From NCBI RefSeq assembly GCF_003722355.1, contig NZ_QWDD01000001.1, positions 1,984,001 through 2,048,000 on the forward strand: a stretch of 64,000 nucleotides of DNA. The letters run 5' to 3'. A model generated the notes under the pieces. That model saw only the letters and a list, made by a program, of their open reading frames with translations, was not told the origin of the DNA and searched no databases. The stretch is from Methylocystis hirsuta. GTDB lineage: Bacteria > Pseudomonadota > Alphaproteobacteria > Rhizobiales > Beijerinckiaceae. Positions 52,363 through 61,217 of the stretch are shown here, piece by piece. A program made the position numbers and the translations under genes. Each line of letters begins with the position of its first letter. The stretch's first letter is position 1.

Positions 52363-52390
52363 GAGTTGAGTTGAGTTGAGTTGAGTTGAG
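52363..52390. repeat. Pentanucleotide tandem repeat (GAGTT)5.6
   Basis: Five complete GAGTT units and a partial one, all perfect, lie about 66 nt upstream of the DUF1614 start and 240 nt before the SpoIIAA-like start. The rest of the 333-bp gap (52298-52630) holds no other recognisable feature. Confidence 0.9.
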
Positions 52391-52630
52391 TCTCAGTTAG
52401 GCGAAGGTCCGAGCCGAAGCGAGACGGAGGGGCGCCCTTGGCTTGACCCTCACGGAGGCCCGGCGCCGTCTGCCGGAGCGGATGATCGCCCGATCTAAAT
52501 TTTAGCGGTTGTCTTCAAATTCCTGGCGGGCAGCACAATTACGCGATGTCGGGTGTTCGAGCATCGATACGGCGCCCAAAAGTGGAGTCCTGCACAAAGC
52601 CGCATCTTGCACGGCGAAGATTTGAGGAGA

Positions 52631-53002
52631 ATGCCGGTGATCGAACAGCTCTCGAACTTTCCCGAGAACGTCGTTGCGATCGTCTGCAAGGGACGCGTGA
52701 CGAAAGCCGATTATGACGCCGTTCTGGCGCCGGCGGTTCGAGATGCGCTCGAGAAACATGACAAGGTCAGGATCTATTACGAAATCGCGCCTGACTTTTC
52801 GGGATTTGATCCGGGCGCGATGTGGGAGGACTTTAGGGTTGGCATGGAGCATCTCACGCGCTGGGAACGGGTCGCGCTTGTCACGGACGTTGAGTGGATC
52901 AAGCACACGATGCAGTTTTTCAGCTTCATGATGCCCGGCGACATGAAGGCGTTTCCGACCGCGCAAGCCGATCAGGCGCGCGACTGGATTGTCGCTCAGT
53001 GA
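52631..53002 (+). CDS. SpoIIAA-like (STAS-fold) protein
   Basis: 123 residues from ATG 52631 with GAGGAG just upstream. It matches the SpoIIAA-like family: VVAIVCKGRVTKADYDAVLAPAVRDALEKHDKVRIYYEI, then DFSGFDPGAMWEDFRVGMEHLTRWERVALVTDVEWIKHTMQFFSFMMPGDMKAFP. It is soluble; the family is related to anti-sigma antagonists but often stands alone. Its last 7 nt overlap the end of the convergent kinase gene. Confidence 0.88.
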   Translation: MPVIEQLSNFPENVVAIVCKGRVTKADYDAVLAPAVRDALEKHDKVRIYYEIAPDFSGFDPGAMWEDFRVGMEHLTRWERVALVTDVEWIKHTMQFFSFMMPGDMKAFPTAQADQARDWIVAQ

Positions 53003-54327
53003 CGCGCCGCTCCGCCCTCGCGCATCGGCAGCGACGCGGTTAGCCGCGCGCCGCCCTTTGCGTCGTTCGCAAGCGTGAGCGCGCCGCCGAGCGCGCCGAC
53101 TCGTTCGCTCATACCGCGCAAGCCGAGACCGCTCGAGGACGCGGAACGAGTCGCTTGGAGACCCGCCCCATTGTCCCGCACGACAATATGCAATGCCCCC
53201 TTCGACCGCTTGACGGCGACCTCGACCAGATTGGCGCCTGAATGTCGAAGCGCATTGGCGAGCGCTTCCTGCACGATGCGATAGGCGGTGAGCGCGGTCG
53301 CTTCTTCGATGTCCCCTGAGGCGCCGTCGAGCGAAAGCGCGATCGCGACCTTCGGGTTGGTTTCGCGCCAGCCTTGCGCCAGCGCCTCTAACGCGTCGGC
53401 AAGTCCCATCTCCTCGAGGGCGGCGGGACGCAGCCGGCCGAGAATGCGCCTGTTGACCTGTTGCAGAGCGGCGATCTGCGCGTCGATGCGGGCGCAGTCT
53501 GCGGCGAGCCGGGTCGGGTCTGCGCCCGACGCCGTCAGCCGTCGCGCCAACGCGCCAACGCCAGCGCGCACGGTGAACAGAAAGGGCCCGATTTCGTCAT
53601 GCAGATCGCGGGCGATGTCTTTTCGCTCTTCGTCCTGCACATGGATCATGCGCCGCACGAGCTTGCGATTTTCTTCGTCGAGCCGTTGCAGCGTTGCGGC
53701 GAGCGCGTTGATTCGTTCGGCGATGATGACGAATTCCGGAGACCCGTCGGCGGGAACGCGCATAGAATGTTCGCCGCGCTCCAGACGCTTCAGTCCCTCC
53801 GCGAGCGTCGCGACCGGACGCAGCGTCCGCGACACGGCAAGCGAAACGAGCGCGAAGGCGGCGACGGCGATTCCCGCGCCGCCGATCGCGAGCCAGACGA
53901 TCTCCTGCCAAATCTCGGCGATCTCATCTGCGGGATTGGGAGCGATCATGATCGCGGCGCCGCGGCCAGTTTCGATCCGGGTCACGGCGGCGTTTGGCAG
54001 CACGAGCCGGGTGAACCACTGCGGCGCGCGGTCGACGTCCTCCCGAGCGGGCGTCTCCTCTCCGGCGAGCGTGACGCGAACATGGCGCAGCCGCCGCGCG
54101 TCGGCGAGAAGTCGCGCGATCTCCGCCTGCGGGTCTGGCGCCCCGTCAAGCCGCGTTAGCGTCGCTTCTATGAGTTCGCGCGCAAGCCGCGTCGCTCCGT
54201 CGGCTTCGGCGCGAACGCGCGCGCCCGCATGCAATACGAGCAGGCCGACGCCGAGCGCCAATCCCAGCGCCAGCACGACGCCGAGCAGCAGCGACAGGCG
54301 AAGGCGCAGGGAGAGCCTTCGAAGCAT
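52996..54327 (-). CDS. NarL-type sensor histidine kinase
   Basis: 443 residues from ATG 54327. Two membrane helices (about 13-33 and 143-165) enclose a periplasmic domain of about 110 residues. HAMP (RTLRPVATLAEGLKRLERGEHSMRVPADG) and HisKA_3 with H243 (ERKDIARDLHDEIGPFL) follow. The HATPase has YRIVQEALANALRHSGA and GLGLRGMSERVGALGG. It probably phosphorylates the divergent LuxR-type regulator at 54436. Similar pairs (MoxYX, FlhSR) control methanol or formaldehyde oxidation in Paracoccus; that role is a guess from context. Confidence 0.88.
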   Translation of the reverse strand: MLRRLSLRLRLSLLLGVVLALGLALGVGLLVLHAGARVRAEADGATRLARELIEATLTRLDGAPDPQAEIARLLADARRLRHVRVTLAGEETPAREDVDRAPQWFTRLVLPNAAVTRIETGRGAAIMIAPNPADEIAEIWQEIVWLAIGGAGIAVAAFALVSLAVSRTLRPVATLAEGLKRLERGEHSMRVPADGSPEFVIIAERINALAATLQRLDEENRKLVRRMIHVQDEERKDIARDLHDEIGPFLFTVRAGVGALARRLTASGADPTRLAADCARIDAQIAALQQVNRRILGRLRPAALEEMGLADALEALAQGWRETNPKVAIALSLDGASGDIEEATALTAYRIVQEALANALRHSGANLVEVAVKRSKGALHIVVRDNGAGLQATRSASSSGLGLRGMSERVGALGGALTLANDAKGGARLTASLPMREGGAARH

Positions 54328-54435
54328 GGGCCAATTCTCTAGAGAAGCGTGCGACTTTACGAAAGGCCCCAAATGCCGGCAATGTTTCGCCGCCTGCCTA
54401 CGGCACGCCCGGGAGACTTGGAGCCACGTTGAATT

Positions 54436-55056
54436 ATGCGCGTTCTTATCGTCGACGACCATCCGATCATCGTTTCCGGCTGCGCGGCGATGCTCGCCGG
54501 TGAAGGCGACATCGACGTCGTCGACGCGCGAGATGCGGAGACGGGTCTTGCCGTCTTCGTGGCGCAAAAGCCGGACGTGACCGTCGTCGACATCGGCCTG
54601 CCGGGGGTTTCGGGATTCGAATTAACGCGGCGGATTCTCGCAGCTGATCCGCAGGCGCGCATCGTCGTCTTCAGCATGAACGACGATCCGATCTTCGCGG
54701 CGCGCGCGATTCAGATGGGGGCCAAAGGCTATGTGACGAAGAACGACGATCCCTATCTTTTGCTGACGGCGGTGCGCGAGGTCGCGTCAGGCGGCGTTTT
54801 CCTCATGCCCAAAATCGCCAACCAGCTCGCCTTCGAAAAGAGCGGCGGCGGGGCCAGTCCGCTCTCCGTGTTGACCGCGCGCGAATTGGAGATTTTGCGA
54901 ATGCTCGGGCGCGGTCTCGGAACGACGGAGATCGCCGACGCGACTCAAGTCTCCTACAAGACCATCGCCAACAGCTGCTCGATCATCAAACGAAAGCTTG
55001 GCGCCCGCACGCCGATGGAGCTGATGCGCATCGCGCTCGAACACAAACTGACGTGA
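54436..55056 (+). CDS. LuxR/NarL-family response regulator
   Basis: A 206-residue protein. The receiver has LIVDDHP, phospho-acceptor D52 (VTVVDIGLPGVSG) and Lys in GYVTKND. The C-terminal LuxR helix-turn-helix reads LSVLTARELEILRMLGRGLGTTEIADATQVSYKTIANSCSIIKRKL. It is divergent from its likely kinase, with 108 bp between the starts, which would hold both promoters. Confidence 0.93.
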   Translation: MRVLIVDDHPIIVSGCAAMLAGEGDIDVVDARDAETGLAVFVAQKPDVTVVDIGLPGVSGFELTRRILAADPQARIVVFSMNDDPIFAARAIQMGAKGYVTKNDDPYLLLTAVREVASGGVFLMPKIANQLAFEKSGGGASPLSVLTARELEILRMLGRGLGTTEIADATQVSYKTIANSCSIIKRKLGARTPMELMRIALEHKLT

Positions 55057-55067
55057 GGGATGGCATT

Positions 55068-55092
55068 CACCCTCCCCCTCGAGGGGAGGGTG
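55068..55092. terminator. Hairpin between convergent genes
   Basis: CACCCTCCCC and GGGGAGGGTG form a perfect 10-bp stem around CTCGA, between the regulator stop (55056) and the cytochrome peroxidase stop (55101). There is no T-run, so it is either a weak terminator or a small palindromic repeat. Confidence 0.5.
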
Positions 55093-55100
55093 GACGCGCT

Positions 55101-56138
55101 CTACTTTCCTTGGGCGTCCGGATAGGGCTCCGGCGGCGCGTATTTCGCCGGAACCGGTCCCGTCAGCGCGCCGAGAAAGGCGACAATGTCGGCCGCGTCC
55201 CTCTCCGACAGATCCTGCCCGAGCTGCGTCTTGCCCATGATTTTTACGGCTTTGGTCAGATTGTCGACGGACCCGTCGTGAAAATAGGGCGCCGTGTTCG
55301 CGACATTGCGAAGGCTCGCGACCTTGAAGACATAAAGGTCCGCGTCATTCTTTGTGACGTCCGCGCGACCCTTGTCCGGCGTCGTGACTCCTGTCGCCTT
55401 CCAGTAGTCGCTCACGACGCCAAATTTCTGGAAGGAATTGCCGCCGACGCCCGCGCCATTGTGGCAAGAGGCGCAGCCGAGATCGATGAATTTGCGCAGC
55501 CCGGCCTGCTCTTGAGTCGTCAGCGCCGAAGCGTCGCCCGCAAGGAAGGCGTCGAATTTGGAAGGCGTCAGCAGGGTGCGCTCGAAGGCGCCGACCGCGA
55601 CGCCCCAATTCTTGGAATTGATGGGGTCCTGATCGCCGGGGAACGCTTTGGCGAAGGCGCCCACGTAGGCGGGAACCGCCTTCAGCTTGCTCATCGCCGT
55701 CGCCTGATCGGGATTGCCGAAGCTCGCAGGTCCGAGCAGCGACTTCTCCGCCTGGTCTTCGAGCGATTCGCGTTCGCCGCGCCAATGCTGTTTGAAATTC
55801 AGCGCGGCGTTGAAGATCGACGGCGCGTTGCGCGGATTTTCCTTGCCGAACACGCCGATCGCTTTCGGCAGCCCGTCGCTCGCCTGCTTGTCCGGCAAAT
55901 GGCAATGCGCGCAACTGACGTTGCCGTCCATCGACACGCGGTTTTCGAAGAACAACCGGCGACCAAGCTCGATGCGCGCCGCCGTCACCGAATCATTGAT
56001 GGGGGGAGGGATGACGATCGGCTGGAAATTCTGTTTCGCGTCCTCAAGAAGCGTCTTGGCGTTCGGAGGTTCCGCGTGGGCGGTCGCAGCGATGAATAGG
56101 AGAGAGACGAGGGCGATGAAAAAAGAAGGCGCGCGCAA
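55101..56138 (-). CDS. Dihaem cytochrome c peroxidase (MauG/CcpA family)
   Basis: A 345-residue protein with a signal peptide (MRAPSFFIALVSLLFIAATAHA) and two c-type haem sites: CAHCH at residues 76-80 and CASCH at 222-226. The typical segments LGRRLFFENRVSMDGNVSCAHC, NAPSIFNAALNF, and LRNVANTAPYFHDGSVDNLTKAVKIMGKTQLG are present. It is periplasmic and reduces hydrogen peroxide with electrons from a small cytochrome, or may act in MauG-like oxidation. A Tyr/His ligand difference to tell these apart was not resolved. Confidence 0.9.
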   Translation of the reverse strand: MRAPSFFIALVSLLFIAATAHAEPPNAKTLLEDAKQNFQPIVIPPPINDSVTAARIELGRRLFFENRVSMDGNVSCAHCHLPDKQASDGLPKAIGVFGKENPRNAPSIFNAALNFKQHWRGERESLEDQAEKSLLGPASFGNPDQATAMSKLKAVPAYVGAFAKAFPGDQDPINSKNWGVAVGAFERTLLTPSKFDAFLAGDASALTTQEQAGLRKFIDLGCASCHNGAGVGGNSFQKFGVVSDYWKATGVTTPDKGRADVTKNDADLYVFKVASLRNVANTAPYFHDGSVDNLTKAVKIMGKTQLGQDLSERDAADIVAFLGALTGPVPAKYAPPEPYPDAQGK

Positions 56139-56192
56139 ATTCGACGCTCCTGTTCGCGGCCACTCGTCTCGCCGACGTCGGCCAAAATGATT

Positions 56193-56249
56193 CGAGCCGG
56201 CGATACGAAAAGCGCAACCGCTTTGCGCAGCGCTCTTCTTGCCGGCTCG
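56193..56249 (-). terminator. Hairpin downstream of pqqA
   Basis: CGAGCCGGC and GCCGGCTCG form a 9-bp stem enclosing a smaller GCGCAA/TTGCGC hairpin, about 50 nt after the pqqA stop. On the minus strand AATCATTTT follows. It may end or attenuate transcription after pqqA, which in many methylotrophs is made in excess over downstream genes. Confidence 0.4.
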
Positions 56250-56299
56250 ATTTTTGGAATTCGTTGGCGGGCTTCGACGAAGCGAAGGCCGCGCCGAAA

Positions 56300-56377
56300 T
56301 TAGATCTCGGCGGACTCGTAGCTGGTGATTTCCATGCCGACGCAGACTTCGACAATCACGGGAGTCGTCCAGGCCAT
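56300..56377 (-). CDS. pqqA: PQQ precursor peptide PqqA
   Basis: A 25-residue peptide starting MAWTTPVIVEVCVGM and ending EITSYESAEI. It contains the invariant Glu16-x3-Tyr20 (EITSY) whose side chains are joined to make pyrroloquinoline quinone. GGAGG lies 5 nt before the ATG. The frame upstream is open but meaningless. No pqqB-E genes are in the window; a cytochrome peroxidase lies downstream instead, so this copy is separated from the biosynthetic operon. Confidence 0.93.
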   Translation of the reverse strand: MAWTTPVIVEVCVGMEITSYESAEI

Positions 56378-56724
56378 TTTTTCCTCCGTATTAGAACTCT
56401 TACGGCTCTGCCTGCTTATGTGGCGCATCGCGCCCGCAGGTTTAAGCTCGGCGCAGCATTTAACATGATCGCCGCCGCTTCGCAAATGGGATGCGGCGCA
56501 CAATATCGGCCGCTGGCGACGACAGCTGAGCGCTTCTGTGGGGCCTCGAATGCAAATGACGCGGCCGAACGTCTCGACAGGCGCCGTGACGGCTGATAGG
56601 CATAAGCAAAACACGGGAGGAGCCGTCCGGCTCGGCGAGTAGACGCTAAAAAACAAATGGATAGCGTTCACTTCGCCGTTAAGCTTTTGAGCTTGGCCGG
56701 GGCAGGTCGCAAATCGGGGTAGGA
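56378..56724. other. Divergent region between pqqA and fhcB
   Basis: 347 bp with no supported gene. It must hold the promoters for pqqA and the fhc operon. A short inverted repeat AAGCT-TTTG-AGCTT at about 56680-56694 lies near the fhcB start; no known operator was recognised. Confidence 0.45.
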
Positions 56725-57825
56725 ATGGAGACAGCGACGCTCGAAGGCAAGGCGATTGCGCTTGGCGACGCCTATCGACATGCCGCCAAAATTCTCAGTG
56801 GGGCGGCCTTTCCGCTCGTCGCCGGCCTAGGCGCCGACGTCGCCGGCGCGCGCGCCGCGATCCTCCTGGCCGAGCGGCTGAAGGGCGCCTTCGACCATCT
56901 CGCGTCGCGCGAAACGCTCGCCGATATCGACGTCAAGCGTTCCTTCGGCATGTTCACGACGACGGCGAACGAAGCGCGCCTTCGCGGCGACTGCGTCGTG
57001 CTGATCGGCCCGGGGCTGACGCGCGCCTGGCCTGGGATGCTGGAGCGCCTTGCGCTTGCCGAGCCGCCGCGCCGCGGGGCGCAAGCGCAGCAGCCGCGCA
57101 AGGTGATTTGGGTCGGGCCGGAAGGCGAGGAAGCGAACGCCGTCCCTGGCGCAAAGGTCATTCCGGCCTCTGTGCAGGAACTTTCCGGCGTGCTGGCGGC
57201 GTGGCGCGCCCGCTTCGGCGGACGGCCGGTTTCGCTAGGCGCTGAAAAAGTCGCTCTCATTGACGGCCTCGTGGAGACGCTGCGAAACGCGCGCTTTGGC
57301 GTCTTCGTCTGGTCGGCTTCGACGCTCGATCCGCTGGTGATCGAAATGCTGCAGGGTTTGGTGATCGAGCTCAACGCCACGACCCGATTCACTGGCGTTC
57401 ATATCGGCGGCCGCAGCGGCGCTTCGGGCGTGACCCAGGCCGCCGGCTGGATGACGGGCTTTCCGCCGCGCACGGGCTTTGGCCGTGGGTATCCGGAGCA
57501 CGACCCCTGGCGCTTCGAGTCCTCGCGGCTTGTCGACAGCGGCGAGGCCGACGCAGCGCTATGGATTTCCGCCTTCGACGGCGAAAAACCCACCTGGTCC
57601 CGCGCCGATATCCCGCTCATCACGCTTGCGCCGGCGCAGGCGGCGCCGTCGCGGGGGCTGTTCATTGAAGTCGGTCAGCCCGGAGTCACACATGATTCGG
57701 TGCTGATGAGTCAGGAAACCGGCGGCATGACGCTGCGGAAAGCCAGCGCGCCCACGGACGCGCCGAGCGTCGCGCAGGCGATCGGCGCCATCATGGCGGA
57801 AGTTTCGGAGGGCGCATGGCGCTGA
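56725..57825 (+). CDS. fhcB: Formyltransferase/hydrolase complex subunit B
   Basis: 366 residues, related to formylmethanofuran dehydrogenase subunit B (GLGADVAGARAAILLAERLKGAFDH, SFGMFTTTANEARLRGDCVVLIGPG, SASTLDPLVIEMLQGLVIELN, GFPPRTGFGRGYPEHDPWRF). It is shorter than the archaeal enzyme and has no N-terminal CxxC iron-sulfur motif. This agrees with the bacterial complex being a formyl-hydrolase and not a dehydrogenase. It is part of the tetrahydromethanopterin-linked formaldehyde oxidation route. It overlaps fhcA by 10 nt. Confidence 0.93.
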   Translation: METATLEGKAIALGDAYRHAAKILSGAAFPLVAGLGADVAGARAAILLAERLKGAFDHLASRETLADIDVKRSFGMFTTTANEARLRGDCVVLIGPGLTRAWPGMLERLALAEPPRRGAQAQQPRKVIWVGPEGEEANAVPGAKVIPASVQELSGVLAAWRARFGGRPVSLGAEKVALIDGLVETLRNARFGVFVWSASTLDPLVIEMLQGLVIELNATTRFTGVHIGGRSGASGVTQAAGWMTGFPPRTGFGRGYPEHDPWRFESSRLVDSGEADAALWISAFDGEKPTWSRADIPLITLAPAQAAPSRGLFIEVGQPGVTHDSVLMSQETGGMTLRKASAPTDAPSVAQAIGAIMAEVSEGAWR

Positions 57826-59453
57826 CAGTTTTGCGCGGCGGCCATATCGTCGATCCGGCGACCGGCCAGGACGCGATCGGCGACGTGTGGTTCGAGGATG
57901 GCCGCATCGTCGAGCGGCCTGAAGGGCGCAGCGCCGATAAGGAAATCGACGTCTCCGGCCATATCGTCATGGCCGGCGCGATCGACATCCATTCGCACAT
58001 CGCCGGCGGCAATGTGAACACGGCGCGACTGCTGCTGCCGGAGCTGCATCGCGCGATTCGCGCGCGGCTCGCCGACACGCCGCTTTCGACCGCCAAATGG
58101 TCGAGCTACGAGACGGGCCGCCTCTACGCGCAGATGGGCTTCACCACTGTCGTCGAGCCGGCGATGGCGCCGCATCATGCGCTGCAGACCCATCTCGAAT
58201 TCAACGACGTGCCGATCCTCGACAAGGGCGCGCTCACCGTGCTCGGCAACGACGACTTTCTGCTCGGCATGCTGCGCGACGGCGAGACCGACGGCGCGAT
58301 CAATGACTATGTCGCTCAGACCGTCGAGAGCACCCGTTCGCTCGGACTGAAGTGCATCAATCCCGGCGGGGTCGAGGCCTTCAAGGAGAACATGCGCGCC
58401 TTCGGGCTTGACGACGTCGTGCCTTTTTACGGGCTGACGTCGCGCCAGATTTTCCAGGCGCTGCAGAAGTCGACTCAGGCGGTGGGCATCGCCCATCCGC
58501 TGCATCTGCACATGAACAATCTCGGCCTTGCCGGCAATATCGACACGGCGCTCGCCACGATCGACGCGGCGCAGGGGCTGCCGCTGCATCTCGCGCATGT
58601 GCAGTTCTACGCCTATGGCAAGGAAGGCAAGAACGGCTTTTCGTCGGCCGGCGCGCTCTTCGCCGAGAAGATCAACGCCAATAAGAATGTGAGCGTCGAC
58701 GTCGGCCAGGTGATGTTCTCGGACACGGTGACGATCTCGTCCGACGTTTTGAAACAGTTCAACAGCCTGCCCGGCGCGATCCCCAAGAAGGGCGCGATCT
58801 TCGACGGCGACGCCAATGGCGGCGGAATCGTTCCCTACGCCTATAAGATTTCGAACTACTACAACGCCATCCAATGGGCGGCGGGCCTGGAGCTTTTCCT
58901 GCTCATTGAGAATCCTGAGCAGGTGTTCTTCACCACCGACCATCCGAACGGCGGTCCCTTCACGACCTATCCGGAGCTCTTCGCGCTGCTGATGAGCGCT
59001 GATCTTCGCGCGCAGCATCTTGCGCGCCTTCCGGCCGACGTGCTGGAGCACACGACGCTGCCGTCGATTTCGCGCGAATACACGCTTTACGAAATCGCGC
59101 AGATGAGCCGCTCCGGCGCCGCGAAGCTCTTTGGCTTTGTAGATCGCGGCCGACTCAGTCCAGGCGCCGTCGCCGACATCGCCGTTTATAAGCCCGGACG
59201 CGACGTCGCCGGCATGTTCCGGCGCGCGGCCCTGGTCTTCAAGGACGGCGCCCTCGTCGTGCGCGATGGCCAAGTCTCGCATTACACCCGCGGCAAGACG
59301 CTGCATATTCGTCCGCGCTACGATCAGCAGATCACGAATCGCCTCGATTCCTATTACGACGACCTTTACGGTCTGCCGCGCAGCATCTTCGACGTGCCCG
59401 ACGCCGCGCTGCCGCACACGGACGCCTTTGCGGAGGTTCCATGCCGGATATAA
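57816..59453 (+). CDS. fhcA: Formyltransferase/hydrolase complex subunit A
   Basis: A 545-residue amidohydrolase-fold protein. HSHIAGGN (HxH near residue 66) is followed by TVVEPAMAPHHALQTHLEF, HPLHLHMNNLGLAGN, LPLHLAHVQFYAYG and FFTTDHPNGGPFTTYPEL, which include the conserved His and Asp. It hydrolyses the formylated methanofuran analogue to formate. Overlaps with fhcB and fhcD show coupled translation. Confidence 0.95.
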   Translation: MALTVLRGGHIVDPATGQDAIGDVWFEDGRIVERPEGRSADKEIDVSGHIVMAGAIDIHSHIAGGNVNTARLLLPELHRAIRARLADTPLSTAKWSSYETGRLYAQMGFTTVVEPAMAPHHALQTHLEFNDVPILDKGALTVLGNDDFLLGMLRDGETDGAINDYVAQTVESTRSLGLKCINPGGVEAFKENMRAFGLDDVVPFYGLTSRQIFQALQKSTQAVGIAHPLHLHMNNLGLAGNIDTALATIDAAQGLPLHLAHVQFYAYGKEGKNGFSSAGALFAEKINANKNVSVDVGQVMFSDTVTISSDVLKQFNSLPGAIPKKGAIFDGDANGGGIVPYAYKISNYYNAIQWAAGLELFLLIENPEQVFFTTDHPNGGPFTTYPELFALLMSADLRAQHLARLPADVLEHTTLPSISREYTLYEIAQMSRSGAAKLFGFVDRGRLSPGAVADIAVYKPGRDVAGMFRRAALVFKDGALVVRDGQVSHYTRGKTLHIRPRYDQQITNRLDSYYDDLYGLPRSIFDVPDAALPHTDAFAEVPCRI

Positions 59454-60349
59454 TTCGCAACGGCGTGACGATAGACGACAATTTCGCCGAAGCCTTCCCG
59501 ATGAGCGGGACGGGCATTCTGATCACCGCGCCGAACGCCAAATGGGCGCGGCAGGCGGCGCTGACGATGACGGGTTTTGCAACGTCGGTCATCGGCTGCG
59601 GCTGCGAGGCCGGAATCGATCGCGAAGTGCCGCCCGAAGAAACGCCGGACGGACGCCCGGGCGTACGCGCGCTGCTCTTCGCCATGTCGTCGAAAGACGC
59701 GGAGAAGCAGCTCGTCAACCGGCTCGGCCAATGCGTGCTGACCTGCCCAGGCTCCGCGGTCTATTCGACGGTCGCCGGCGAATTCGAAATCAAGGTCGGC
59801 GACGCGCTGCGCCAGTTCGGCGACAAATGGCAGATGTCCAAGGTCGTCGATGACCGGCGCTACTGGCGCGTGCCCGTCATGGACGGCGAGTTTTTCTGCG
59901 AAGGCAAGGTTGGCCTGACGAAGAAATCCGTCGGCGGCGGCAATCTTTTGATCATGGGCGCGGACTGGGACAAGACCATGCGCGCCACAGAGGCCGCCGT
60001 ATCGGCGATCGACGGCGTCGCCGACGCGATTGCGCCGTTCCCGGGCGGCATCGTGCGCTCGGGCTCAAAGGTCGGCTCGAAATACAAGGGCATGAGCGCG
60101 TCGACCAATGACGCTTATTGTCCGACATTGCGCGGCGTCACCAAAAGCGAGCTCGACGCGGATATCGGCTGCGTGCTCGAAATCGTCATCGACGGCTTGA
60201 CCGACAACGCCGTGCGCGAGGCGATGCGCGCGGGGCTTCACGCCATTATCGAGATGGGGCCGGAGCAGGGCGCCAAGCGCGTCGGCGCCGGCAATTACGG
60301 CGGGAAGCTCGGACCGTTTCATTATCATCTGAAGGAATTGCTGCCGTGA
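59441..60349 (+). CDS. fhcD: Formylmethanofuran:tetrahydromethanopterin formyltransferase
   Basis: A 302-residue protein with high similarity to archaeal Ftr: NGVTIDDNFAEAFPMSGTGILITAPNAKWARQAA, TSVIGCGCEAGIDRE, GGGNLLIMGADWDKTMRATEAAVSAI, KYKGMSASTNDAYCPTLRG. It transfers the formyl group between tetrahydromethanopterin and the methanofuran-like carrier. It overlaps fhcA by 13 nt and fhcC by 4 nt. Confidence 0.96.
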   Translation: MPDIIRNGVTIDDNFAEAFPMSGTGILITAPNAKWARQAALTMTGFATSVIGCGCEAGIDREVPPEETPDGRPGVRALLFAMSSKDAEKQLVNRLGQCVLTCPGSAVYSTVAGEFEIKVGDALRQFGDKWQMSKVVDDRRYWRVPVMDGEFFCEGKVGLTKKSVGGGNLLIMGADWDKTMRATEAAVSAIDGVADAIAPFPGGIVRSGSKVGSKYKGMSASTNDAYCPTLRGVTKSELDADIGCVLEIVIDGLTDNAVREAMRAGLHAIIEMGPEQGAKRVGAGNYGGKLGPFHYHLKELLP

Positions 60350-61155
60350 AGCCCTTTACCTTCACGCTTCGCCAGGAGCCGCCGCAGCGCGTCGATCTCT
60401 CGGCGCTGACGCCCGACCGCCTTGCGGGAAAATCCGTCGCGCAGATCGAAGCGATCGAGCTCGGCGTGACGCGCATTTCGACGAAAGTCGGCGACCTCTT
60501 CAGAGTTTCGGAAGGCGATCTGAAGACTGTTCGCTTTGAAGGCGGTTCTTCCCGCTTCGATCTTCTCGGCGCGAAGCTTCTGCCTGGCTTTGTGATTCAT
60601 GTCGAAGGCGACGTCGGGGCGCAGTGCGGCCGTCTGGCCAAGGGCGGCAGGATCACCGTCGCCGGGAGCGCTGGCCCGCATGCGGCATCCGGCAACCTTG
60701 GCGCCGAGATCGAGATCAAGGGCGACGTCGGCGATTTCCTCGCCGGTCCGCTCGCGGGCGAACTTGCCGGCATGGCTGGCGGGCGCGTCATCGTGCGCGG
60801 CAAGGCTGGCGAACGCGTCGGCGACCGGCTGCGCCGCGGCATTCTCGTCATCGAAGGCGACGCCGGCGAAGATCTCGGCGCACGCGTCATCGCCGGCACG
60901 ATCCTGGTTTTGGGCGAGGCCAAGGGGCGCATTGGCTATCTCAACAAACGCTGCTCGATTGTGCTCGCGCGCGGCGGCTGCTTTGGTTCGACCTATGTCG
61001 ATTGCGGCGCGCATGACCTGACTTTCGCGCGGTTTTTCGCACGCTCTCTCAGGGATCATAGCGCCTCCGCCGCCGATCTCCTGTCGCGCAAGCTGCGCCG
61101 CTATGGCGGCGACACGGCGGTCTATGGCAAGGGCGAGATATTGACCCCCGACTGA
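60346..61155 (+). CDS. fhcC: Formyltransferase/hydrolase complex subunit C
   Basis: 269 residues from a GTG overlapping the fhcD stop. The C-terminal half is a glycine-rich right-handed beta-helix (GGRITVAGSAGPHAASGNLGAEIEIKGDVGDFLAGPLAGELAGMAGGRVIVRGKAGERVGDRLRRGILVIEGDAGEDLGARV) as in FwdC/glutamate synthase gamma-like domains. It is structural in the Fhc complex and the last gene of the operon. Confidence 0.94.
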   Translation: MKPFTFTLRQEPPQRVDLSALTPDRLAGKSVAQIEAIELGVTRISTKVGDLFRVSEGDLKTVRFEGGSSRFDLLGAKLLPGFVIHVEGDVGAQCGRLAKGGRITVAGSAGPHAASGNLGAEIEIKGDVGDFLAGPLAGELAGMAGGRVIVRGKAGERVGDRLRRGILVIEGDAGEDLGARVIAGTILVLGEAKGRIGYLNKRCSIVLARGGCFGSTYVDCGAHDLTFARFFARSLRDHSASAADLLSRKLRRYGGDTAVYGKGEILTPD

Positions 61156-61217
61156 CGGGCATTACCCTTGCTAGAAAGCGAAACGCCCTCGAGCGGGCGC
61201 TGAGCAAGGAGATTGCG

